Shown here: positions 32,854-40,410 of the stretch, piece after piece | Numbering within the stretch: the first letter of the stretch is position 1 | Layout: each line of letters starts with the position of its first letter | Origin: Planctomycetota bacterium | GTDB taxonomy: Bacteria; Planctomycetota; UBA1135 | Reading direction: 5' to 3' | Assembly: GCA_003696625.1 (NCBI GenBank) | Contig: RFGR01000172.1 | Location: forward strand, 1-47,520 | DNA length: 47,520 nt | Notes under the pieces: model-generated | The model's database searches: none | Seen by the model: the letters and a program-made list of their open reading frames with translations, nothing else | What the model was told of the DNA's origin: nothing | Translations under genes and position numbers: made by a program

Positions 32854-34941
32854 ATGAGACATCGACTCTTCCTCGGGGCCGTCCTCGCGACCGCCCTGGC
32901 CTCCTCCGCCGCGGCGCAGGATTGGCCGAATCTTCCGACCACCTTCCAGCCCGCCAACAACTACACCGACGGCTTCGAGACCTATGCCGGGGTCGTGCCG
33001 CCGCACATGGCCACCAATGCGCTGGACTCCCTGACCGGTCTGCCCGATCCGGAGGCTTGGTGCAACATCGGCCAGCAGGGCCTGCCGCTCAGCGCCGCCA
33101 CCGGCACCTTCTGCCTCGAGATGGGCCTCGACCCGGCCTCGAACAACTACCACGACGTCCGCAACGGCCTGGTCATCGGCCTCGACGGCACCGGCGCCGG
33201 CGCCGACCTGTGGCTGCGCGCCAAGGCGATCAACCACGGGGAGGAGACCGACACCTGGGACGGCGTCTGGGTCTCCACCGACGGTCTGAACTGGACCCAG
33301 GCCTTCGGCGGCTGGAGCAACCTGCGCCTCTCGACCGGCGTCTGGGGCGATACTCCGCCGATCGGCCTGAGCACCACCGGCACCTCCACCGCCGGCCAGT
33401 TCTACCTGCTGTTCGCGCAGGACGACAACTTCCCCTATGGCTACCTCGACGGCATCGGCATCGACGACATCTCGATCGACACCAACGCGCCGCCGCCGCC
33501 GTTCGCCAACCTGCCGACCACCTTCCAGCCGGCCGGCTCCTTCTTCGAGGACTTCGAGTCCCTGGGCGGCGTCGTGCCGAGCTACTTCGGCGTCAACGCC
33601 ACCAACGCCGCCACCAACCTGCCCGATCCCGAGGCCTACTGCAACGCCGGTCAGACCCCGGCGATCTACAGCGCCGCTTCCGGCATGTACTGCCTGGAAA
33701 TGGCCTTTGACCCGATCAGCAACAACAACCACTACGTGCGCAACGGCCTGGTCATCGGTCTCGACGGCACCGGCGTCACCAGCGATCTCTGGCTCGACTT
33801 CCAGTTCCTGGAGTACTACGAGACCTCCGACCAGTGGGATGGCGTCTTCCTGTCCGACGACGGCGTCAACTGGGTCCTGGTCCAGCAGCTCTGGAACGGC
33901 TCCACCACCTGGGCGCCGCAGGCCAAGGTCAATCTGAGCAACCTCGGCGTCAACGTCAGCGGCCAGTTCTACCTGCTCTTCGCCGAAGAGGGGAACCAGG
34001 GCTACGCCTACTCCGACGGTATCGGCATCGACGACATCGCCGTCAACACGACGCCGCCGCCGCCGGCCTGGCCGAACCTGCCGACCTCCTTCCAGGCGGC
34101 CGCCGGCTACCACGACGACTTCGAGTCCTATCTGGGCGTCGTGCCGAGCCACTTCGGGGTCAACGAACTGGATTCCCTGACCGGGTTGCCGGATCCGGAG
34201 GCATGGTGCAACATCGGTCAGCACGCCCTCGCCATCACCACCACCTCGGGCGTCTACTGTCTGGAGATGGGCCTGATCCCGGGCAGCACCAACTACCACA
34301 ACGTGCGCAACGGCCTGGTGATCGGCCTGAACGGCGCCGGCGCCACCGAATTGAACCTGGACTTCCAGGCCATCGACCACGGTGAGGAGACCAACACCTG
34401 GGACGGTGTCTGGGTTTCCGACGACGGCCTCAACTGGTACCAGAGCTATGGCCCGTGGACGGCCCTGCTCAGCTCCTGGCAGCCCGTCACCGCCGGCGAT
34501 CTGATGACCGCCGGGGCCAACACCAACGGCGACTTCTACCTGCTGTTCGCCCAAGAGGACAACTTCCCGTACGGCTACCTGGACGGCATCGGCATCGACG
34601 ACGTGAACATCGTCGATCCGGGCCCGCCCGGCCCGACCCTCTCGGTCACCGGTTTGGTCGCCGGCGGCCTCGCCACCGTGCAGGTCGATTTCGCCACTCC
34701 GGGCGGCCTCGTCCGGCATGGCTACTCGCTGGTTGGCGGCGGCCCGACCACCACTCCGTACGGCGATCTCCTGCTGAGCCCGCCCTACAGCGAGCTGCCG
34801 GCCATGACGGCCAACGCCTCCGGCACCGCCCGCATGACCATGCCGATCCCGCCTGGGACCACCGGCGTGGCCGTCTGGCTGCACGCTTTCGACGTCGGCT
34901 CGCTGACCTTCACCAACGGCATCGCGACTTTCGTCGGCTGA
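32854..34941 (+). CDS. secreted protein with three tandem ~190-residue repeats
   Basis: 695 residues with signal peptide 'MRHRLFLGAVLATALASSAAAQ'. Three tandem repeats span 24-216, 217-405 and 406-590; each opens with 'NLPT(T/S)FQ' and closes with 'DGIGIDD'. Each looks like a jelly-roll/concanavalin-type domain ('RNGLVIGLDGTG', 'WDGVWVSxDGLNW'). Repeats 1 and 3 are closer to each other than to repeat 2. Proline-rich linkers ('PPPP') join them. The tail (591-695) resembles the shared C-terminal module. Sequons N-W-T, N-A-T, N-G-S, N-V-S, N-T-T and N-A-S are present, of interest because an STT3-like enzyme is encoded 5.5 kb away. A strong stem-loop follows. The binding target is unknown; carbohydrate is a reasonable guess only. 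Confidence 0.82.
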   Translation: MRHRLFLGAVLATALASSAAAQDWPNLPTTFQPANNYTDGFETYAGVVPPHMATNALDSLTGLPDPEAWCNIGQQGLPLSAATGTFCLEMGLDPASNNYHDVRNGLVIGLDGTGAGADLWLRAKAINHGEETDTWDGVWVSTDGLNWTQAFGGWSNLRLSTGVWGDTPPIGLSTTGTSTAGQFYLLFAQDDNFPYGYLDGIGIDDISIDTNAPPPPFANLPTTFQPAGSFFEDFESLGGVVPSYFGVNATNAATNLPDPEAYCNAGQTPAIYSAASGMYCLEMAFDPISNNNHYVRNGLVIGLDGTGVTSDLWLDFQFLEYYETSDQWDGVFLSDDGVNWVLVQQLWNGSTTWAPQAKVNLSNLGVNVSGQFYLLFAEEGNQGYAYSDGIGIDDIAVNTTPPPPAWPNLPTSFQAAAGYHDDFESYLGVVPSHFGVNELDSLTGLPDPEAWCNIGQHALAITTTSGVYCLEMGLIPGSTNYHNVRNGLVIGLNGAGATELNLDFQAIDHGEETNTWDGVWVSDDGLNWYQSYGPWTALLSSWQPVTAGDLMTAGANTNGDFYLLFAQEDNFPYGYLDGIGIDDVNIVDPGPPGPTLSVTGLVAGGLATVQVDFATPGGLVRHGYSLVGGGPTTTPYGDLLLSPPYSELPAMTANASGTARMTMPIPPGTTGVAVWLHAFDVGSLTFTNGIATFVG
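32923..34623 (+). repeat. three in-gene tandem repeats, about 0.56-0.58 kb each
   Basis: Unit 1 is 32923-33501, unit 2 is 33502-34068 and unit 3 is 34069-34623. They encode the three ~190-residue domains. Units 1 and 3 share motifs absent from unit 2 ('LDSLTGLPDPEAWCNIGQ', 'NFPYGYLDGIGIDD'), giving an A-B-A pattern. Confidence 0.85.
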
Positions 34942-34967
34942 TTCCGTCCCCGGCCTTGCGACCGGAT

Positions 34968-34997
34968 GCGGGCCCCCTCCTGCGGGAGAGGGCCCGC
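34968..34997 (+). terminator. rho-independent terminator of the three-repeat protein gene
   Basis: GCGGGCCC and GGGCCCGC pair as an 8-bp stem, with an inner CTCC/GGAG extension, followed by CCTCTCTTT. It lies 27 nt past the stop, in a 152-bp convergent gap; it could serve both strands. The rest of the gap shows nothing else. Confidence 0.7.
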
Positions 34998-35093
34998 CCT
35001 CTCTTTGCCGGCGCCGCGGTCGGCTTCGCGGCGACGGCGCCCGGCCCGTTCCTAGAGGCCTGGGATGCCGCCGGCCCCCCCCCGCCGCCGGCC

Positions 35094-36068
35094 TCAGTCT
35101 TCGATGTGCGTCGGCGCCCGGCCGGTCCGGTCGGCCACCGCCCGGCGGTGGCGCTCGACGATGCGGTCGGCGATCTGCCGCACCGCCGTGCGGAGCCACA
35201 TCGACGTGTGGCTCTCCGGTCGGTAGTCGGCCTCGCCGAAGGCGTGGATCCGGCCCTGCCGCTGCAGCTCGTTGACCTGCATGAACTCGGCCTCGCTGCC
35301 GGCCTTGTAGACGGCGAAGGTCTTGCCGCCGTTGCGGTTGACGACCGAGAAGACCGGCACGTCGCTCGGGCCGTCGGCGACATAGATCATGTTCTCGAAC
35401 GGCACCCGGCGCAGCTCCTCGGCGATGGCGGCGTTGACGTGGATCTCCGGGTTCTTGTTGCTGCCCTTGTTGATCTCGAACACCGCCCGGGTCTTGGTCG
35501 TGTTGTCGATGGCGTAGGCGACCTCGGTGATCTCCGGGCCGGCCTTGGACAGGAAGCTGCCCTGGCGTTCTTCGGCCAGATAGCCCGGACCGGGTGTGCC
35601 CTCGACGAATTCGCAGGCCCAGACCCCCTCGAGCCAGGGCGCGATGCTGCTGCCGAGGATCATCTGCCGCAGCCCGGTGCTGATCACGTAGTGCTCGACC
35701 TCGATCTCGCGTTTGATGTATTCCGGCTTCTCGGTCACCTGCCGCTGCAGCCGTTCGAACACCTCGGGAACGCCCGGGTAGAACTCCAGCTCGGCGCCCA
35801 GTTCGCGCAGCATCCGGTTGTTGAGGCCGCGGAAACGACCGGCCCGGACGTAGGCCAGGATGTGGTTGAGGTAGATCGTGTCGCGGGCGACCAGCTCGGC
35901 GCCGCGCTCGCGGTAGGCCTGCGGCAGCCGGTTGACCTCGCGCCAGAACTCGGCGCCGTCGACGCCGAAGCGCCGGAACAGCGGCTCCTGCATGTACCCC
36001 GGGATCAGGGTCTTGTCGAAGTCCCAGATGATCGCGATCGTGTTCTGGGTGAAGAGGGGGCCGGGCAT
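35094..36068 (-). CDS. HAD-superfamily phosphatase
   Basis: 324 residues. Motif I is 'IIWDFDKTLIPG' (nucleophile Asp in D-x-D), motif II 'YVISTGL', and motif IV 'IYVADGPSDVPVF' with the metal-binding DG-x-SD pair. Between them is a large helical cap containing 'MQEPLFRRFGVDGAEFW'. This layout is close to phosphoserine-phosphatase-like HAD enzymes; the substrate cannot be told. The start ATG at 36068 is supported by TACAAT 12 nt upstream; the ORF track's 720-residue version reads through the sulfatase-fold gene in a shadow frame. It lies 68 bp downstream of that gene on the same strand, so the two may act on the same phosphorylated compound, but it has its own box. Confidence 0.85.
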   Translation of the reverse strand: MPGPLFTQNTIAIIWDFDKTLIPGYMQEPLFRRFGVDGAEFWREVNRLPQAYRERGAELVARDTIYLNHILAYVRAGRFRGLNNRMLRELGAELEFYPGVPEVFERLQRQVTEKPEYIKREIEVEHYVISTGLRQMILGSSIAPWLEGVWACEFVEGTPGPGYLAEERQGSFLSKAGPEITEVAYAIDNTTKTRAVFEINKGSNKNPEIHVNAAIAEELRRVPFENMIYVADGPSDVPVFSVVNRNGGKTFAVYKAGSEAEFMQVNELQRQGRIHAFGEADYRPESHTSMWLRTAVRQIADRIVERHRRAVADRTGRAPTHIED

Positions 36069-36136
36069 GGCAGCAGCCCGATTGTAGATCCGGCTTGGCG
36101 CCACGATCCGACGGGGCCGGCGACAGAGAGCAGAAT

Positions 36137-38074
36137 CTAGCCGGGGGCGCCGGGATCCCGGCGAAGCAGCGCCGCCGCCTCGCGCCGGCCGCGCTCGACC
36201 TCCTCGCGCGGGATATCGAGCTGGATGATCTTCATGACCGCGGCCGTGAGGTCCCAGGGCACCCGGGTGGCGCTGAGGGCGTCGTCGCCCCGGCGGTTGC
36301 GGCGGGCCGGGTCGGCGCCGCGCGCGAGCAGCAGGCGGACGACCTCGGCCCGGCCGAAGAAGGCGGCGGCGATCAGCGGTGTGGTGCCGTCGGCGGCGGC
36401 GAAGTCCACCCCGGCGCCGCCGGCGAGCAGGGCCTCGACCACCGCCCGGTCGCCGCGGCTGGCGGCCTGTTGCAGGGGCGTGGTGCCGAACACCTCCTCG
36501 CGTTGATCGGGCGGGGCGCCGGCGGCTAGCGCCGCCCGGACCCGCTCTGGATCGCCCGCCGCCACCGCCGCCCACAGGTCGGGCGGGGCCGGCGCCTCCG
36601 CGTCCTCCTCTTCGCCCAGGTAGCCGAGCCCGCGTAGTTCCTCGAGGACCGCCGGATCCAGCTCCGCCTCGGCCGCCACCTCGGCGCCGTGGCCGTGGCG
36701 GGCGCGGAAGGCCTCGACCTCGCGCTCCAGCTCGCGGGCCAGGTCGGGGTGCTCGGCCGCCACGTTGTGGCGTTCGCCCGGGTCGGCGGCCAGGTCGTAC
36801 AGCTCCAGGCGCGGTCGGTCGAAGAACTGCGAGCCGAGGTGATTGACCAGCAGCTTCCAGTGACCGCGCCGGATGCTGGTCAACACGCCCGAGCCCTGGC
36901 CGAGGCGGCGCAGCACCGGGTCCTCGCGGTGCTCGGCGATCACGTCCGGCGGCGGCCCGCTCTCCTCGCCGCGGGCCAGCGGCACCAGGCTGCGGCCAGC
37001 CAGTCCGGGCGGCGCCGGGATGTCGAGCAGATCGAGCAGGGTGGGGAAGATGTCGATGCTCCGCACGGGCTCCGTCACCCGGCGCCCGGCCGGCAGCAGC
37101 CCCGGCGCGTAGATCATCAGCGGCACGCGGACCATCTCCTCGTACAGGCTGTAGCCGTGGCTGGTGCCGCCGTGCTCGAAGAACTCCTCGCCGTGGTCGG
37201 AGGTGACGATCACGATCATGTCCTCTCCCCAGCCGTCGTCGGCCAGCGCCCGCCACAGGCGGCCGATCTCATCGTCGTTGGCGCAGACGTCGCCGTCGTA
37301 GAGATTGCTGGCGTGGCGGATGAAAGAGGCGCGGTCGATGCCGGTGCGGTCGAAGTTCTCCTGGGTCACGAACAAGCCCGGAATCGGCGGTCGGCTGGCC
37401 AAGAGCCGCCGCCACTCCTCGCGGAAGCGGTCGTGTCGGGCAGGGTCGGCGAAGCGCTCCAGATACTCGGGCGCCGGCTCGTACTCCTCGTGCGGGTCGA
37501 CCGAGTGCAGGTAGAGCAACAGCGGCCAGGAGTCATCCGCCTGCAGCCAGGGCAAGACGATCTCGTTCAGCTTGCGGGCCGAACCGCTGGCGAAGCGGAT
37601 CGGGTCGCCGCCGTTGATCACGGTGGACTCGACGAAGGAGTCGAAGCCCTGGGCATAGTTCGACAGCAGGTTGCCCATGACGATGTTGGCCGAGAAGCCG
37701 GCCGTGAACCAGCCGTTGTCGCGCAGGACCTCGGGGAAGGTCAGGGCCTCGTCCGGCAACCGGTCCTGGAGCCGGTGCATGCCGTGGTCGGCCAGGTAGC
37801 TGGAGGTCAGGAGCGAGGCCATGGACGGCTTGGTCCACGGCGCCTGGCTCGAGCAGTGCTCGAACACCACCGAGCGCGCTGCCAGCTCCGCGAGAAAGGG
37901 ACTGGTCGGCCGGTCGTAGCCGTCGGCGCTGAGCCGGTCGTAGCGGCAGGTGTCGATCAGATAGAAGAGTACGCTGCGCGGCCGGGCGGCCGGATCACCG
38001 GCGGGGTCGCTCTCCTGGGCGGGGAAGGGTACGGCGGCGGCCAGGAGGAGGAGGGCGGGAAGGGCCGGTCGCAT
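36137..38074 (-). CDS. exported sulfatase/alkaline-phosphatase-fold hydrolase with ankyrin repeats
   Basis: 645 residues with signal peptide 'MRPALPALLLLAAAVPFPAQ'. The sulfatase-fold domain (about 30-480) has metal ligands in 'LIDTCRYDRL' (Asp41) and 'TSDHGEEFFEHGGTSHG'. At the nucleophile position, where activated sulfatases have C-x-P-x-R, it reads 'PWTKPSMAS', so the nucleophile would be Thr81 as in phosphodiesterase and phosphotransferase members of the superfamily. No formylglycine is possible. C-terminal residues of about 520-615 form two to three ankyrin repeats ('GTTPLQQAASRGDRAVVEALLAGG', 'GTTPLIAAAFFGRAEVVRLLLARG'), an unusual partner. TAGGAT ends 8 nt before ATG. It is divergent from the DUF5916 gene. 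Phosphoester hydrolysis outside the cytoplasm is the best guess. Confidence 0.84.
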   Translation of the reverse strand: MRPALPALLLLAAAVPFPAQESDPAGDPAARPRSVLFYLIDTCRYDRLSADGYDRPTSPFLAELAARSVVFEHCSSQAPWTKPSMASLLTSSYLADHGMHRLQDRLPDEALTFPEVLRDNGWFTAGFSANIVMGNLLSNYAQGFDSFVESTVINGGDPIRFASGSARKLNEIVLPWLQADDSWPLLLYLHSVDPHEEYEPAPEYLERFADPARHDRFREEWRRLLASRPPIPGLFVTQENFDRTGIDRASFIRHASNLYDGDVCANDDEIGRLWRALADDGWGEDMIVIVTSDHGEEFFEHGGTSHGYSLYEEMVRVPLMIYAPGLLPAGRRVTEPVRSIDIFPTLLDLLDIPAPPGLAGRSLVPLARGEESGPPPDVIAEHREDPVLRRLGQGSGVLTSIRRGHWKLLVNHLGSQFFDRPRLELYDLAADPGERHNVAAEHPDLARELEREVEAFRARHGHGAEVAAEAELDPAVLEELRGLGYLGEEEDAEAPAPPDLWAAVAAGDPERVRAALAAGAPPDQREEVFGTTPLQQAASRGDRAVVEALLAGGAGVDFAAADGTTPLIAAAFFGRAEVVRLLLARGADPARRNRRGDDALSATRVPWDLTAAVMKIIQLDIPREEVERGRREAAALLRRDPGAPG

Positions 38075-38165
38075 CGAACCGGATCCTAGGTCATCCTTCG
38101 CCGGTCCGCCCGGCCGGCGGCGTCACCGGGACTGGAATCGACGGTGCGGGCGGCCCTTCTAGACT

Positions 38166-40346
38166 GTGCCGTCCTTGGCGACCTTCCTCCCCGTTCTGGC
38201 CCTGCTCGCGGCCCTGGGCGGCGGTTCCGGCCCGGACCCGGAGCCGCCGGCGGTGCAAGTGGTGGTCACCGAGCGCCGGCCGGTGATCGACGGCCGCCTC
38301 GAGCCCGAGGTATGGGCGCGGGCCGCGCGGCTCGGGCCGCTGACCGAGGTTGACCCCGACGAGGGCGCCCCGGCCGACCCGCCGACCGAGATCCTGCTGC
38401 TGCGCGACGACGAGCACCTCTATCTGGGGGTCATCTGCCACGAGGCGCAACCGGAGCGCTTGGTGCTCCAGAACATGGAGCGCGACGCCTTCCTGAACGA
38501 GGACGACCGCATCCAGTTCGTCTTCGACACCTTCCGCGACGGCCGCACCGGCTACTTTTTCCAGATCAGCGCCGCCGGCTCCCGCGGCGACGCCCTGCTC
38601 GGCGCCAACGGCGGCACTTTCAACAAGCGCTGGGACGGATTCTGGGAGGGACGGACCTGGATCGGCCCCGACCGCTGGACGGCCGAGATCGCGATCCCGT
38701 TCAAGACCATGGCGGCCGGGCCGGGCGACACCTGGGGTTTCAACCTCGAGCGCTACCGCGGCGCCGATCGCACCCGCTACCGCTGGGCCGCTCCGCGCCG
38801 CGACCTCCGGATCATGATCGTTTCCGAGGCCGGCGAGATCCGCGGTCTGGGCGGAACCGAGGACGGTCTCGGCCTTGAACTCGTGCCCTACTTCAAGGTC
38901 CGCCGGAGCGAGCTGGAGGATCCGGAGCGCAAGAACCTGGTCGGCGCTGGCGGTGGCGAGTTCAACTGGCGGATCACACCGCAGCTCACCGGCTCCCTGA
39001 CCTGGAACACCGACTTCGCCGAGACCGAGGCCGACCAGCGGCGGGTCAACCTGACCCGCTTTCCGCTCTTCTTCCCCGAGAAGCGCGACTTCTTCCTCCA
39101 GGACTCCAACCTGTTCGAGTTCGGCGAACAGAGCGGCTTCGGTCACCGCGGCGGCGGCGGCAACCTGCTGCCCTTTTTCAGCCGCCGGATCGGACTGTCC
39201 GGGGCGGGCGAGGAGATTCCGATCGAGGCCGGCGCCCGCCTCGCCGGCCGGGTCGAGGACCTCGACCTCGGCCTGCTGGCGGTGCGGACCGGCGCCGCCG
39301 CCGGCGCCCCGGCCGGAGAGCTGTTCGTCGCCCGCCCCTCCTACCGCTTCACCGATGAACTCTCCGGCGGTCTGCTCTTGACATCCGGCAACCCGGAGAC
39401 CAACGACACCAACCTGGTCACCGGCACCGATCTGCGCTTCAGCCGCACCGACTTCCTGCCCGGCTACCGCCTCAACCTGAACGCCTTCGTCGTCCGCAGT
39501 TCGGACGAGGAGCACCACGAGATCGGCAGCGCCTGGGGCGCCCAGGCCAGCCTGCAGAGCCGCGACTGGACCCACCGGTTTGACACCCTCTGGTCGCAGT
39601 CGGCGTTCCATCCCGGTCTTGGCTTCGTCCGGCGCCCGGGTGAGCGCTACTACCGGCTGGAAACCCGCTGGGAACCCCGCCCCGAGAACGGCGGCGCCAT
39701 CCGCGAGTACGTGTTCGGGTTCCGGCCGCGGTGGTGGACCGACTCCAGCGGACGGGTCCAGAGCCACGGCATCGACTTGACCTTCTTCGGGCTGGAGTGG
39801 AACAGCGGCGACCGCTTCAGCGCGACCTGGGCTTACGACGGCGACCGGCTCGACCAGCCCTTCTCGCCGGTGAAGGGCACGACGATCCGCAAGGGCTTCC
39901 ACCACTGGAACGCGCTCGAGACCAGCTTCCGTTTCTCGGACGTGCGGCCGCTGTCGGGCAGCCTCGACCTGCGCGCCGGCCAGTGGTACGACGGCCGGGC
40001 GGTCCGCGCCGGCGGCGGCCTCGACTGGCGCCCCGACGCCCATCTCCGTCTTGGGTTGGACCTCCGGGAGGACCACTTCTTCCTGCCCGGCGGCGACTTC
40101 GTCTCCCGCGTCGGCATCCTGCGGGGGAACTACTCCTTCTCGCCGGACCTCTCCTGGAACAACCTGCTCCAGGCCGACAACCAGTCCGATGTGGTCGGGC
40201 TGCAGTCGCGCCTGCGCTGGATCCTGGCCGACGGACAGGAGTGCTTCCTGGTCCTGAACTACGCCTGGCAGGAACTCGCCGGCGGTCCCTTCGTTCCGGC
40301 CTCCCGCGACCTCACCGCCAAGGTGGTCTGGACCCTTCGCTTCTGA
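38166..40346 (+). CDS. DUF5916-type outer-membrane protein with CBM9-like domain
   Basis: 726 residues. After a hydrophobic N-terminus ('FLPVLALLAALGGG'), residues 30-240 form a CBM9-like sugar-binding sandwich ('RPVIDGRLEPEVWARAARL', 'HLYLGVICHE', 'WTAEIAIPF'). The rest is beta-rich with alternating aromatic strands to a final phenylalanine ('AKVVWTLRF'), as in outer-membrane barrels. 'FFPEKRDFFLQDSNLFEFG' is the hallmark of the DUF5916 family. The ORF start is GTG 38166, but the box TAGACT touches it; TTG at 38175 lies 9 nt past the box and is likely under the leaderless rule. It is followed by the STT3-like gene on the same strand after 64 bp. It is thought to handle carbohydrate at the outer membrane; the role is uncertain. 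Confidence 0.85.
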   Translation: MPSLATFLPVLALLAALGGGSGPDPEPPAVQVVVTERRPVIDGRLEPEVWARAARLGPLTEVDPDEGAPADPPTEILLLRDDEHLYLGVICHEAQPERLVLQNMERDAFLNEDDRIQFVFDTFRDGRTGYFFQISAAGSRGDALLGANGGTFNKRWDGFWEGRTWIGPDRWTAEIAIPFKTMAAGPGDTWGFNLERYRGADRTRYRWAAPRRDLRIMIVSEAGEIRGLGGTEDGLGLELVPYFKVRRSELEDPERKNLVGAGGGEFNWRITPQLTGSLTWNTDFAETEADQRRVNLTRFPLFFPEKRDFFLQDSNLFEFGEQSGFGHRGGGGNLLPFFSRRIGLSGAGEEIPIEAGARLAGRVEDLDLGLLAVRTGAAAGAPAGELFVARPSYRFTDELSGGLLLTSGNPETNDTNLVTGTDLRFSRTDFLPGYRLNLNAFVVRSSDEEHHEIGSAWGAQASLQSRDWTHRFDTLWSQSAFHPGLGFVRRPGERYYRLETRWEPRPENGGAIREYVFGFRPRWWTDSSGRVQSHGIDLTFFGLEWNSGDRFSATWAYDGDRLDQPFSPVKGTTIRKGFHHWNALETSFRFSDVRPLSGSLDLRAGQWYDGRAVRAGGGLDWRPDAHLRLGLDLREDHFFLPGGDFVSRVGILRGNYSFSPDLSWNNLLQADNQSDVVGLQSRLRWILADGQECFLVLNYAWQELAGGPFVPASRDLTAKVVWTLRF

Positions 40347-40410
40347 GGCGCGGATCGACGGCGGCGACGCCTAAGATCGCCCGCCCGGGCGCCCGCCGCC
40401 CGTCCTTCCG

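Noticed and set aside
32767-35199. 810-residue minus-strand ORF across the three-repeat protein
   Set aside because: Antisense shadow of a repeated gene; its apparent repeats mirror those of the plus strand.
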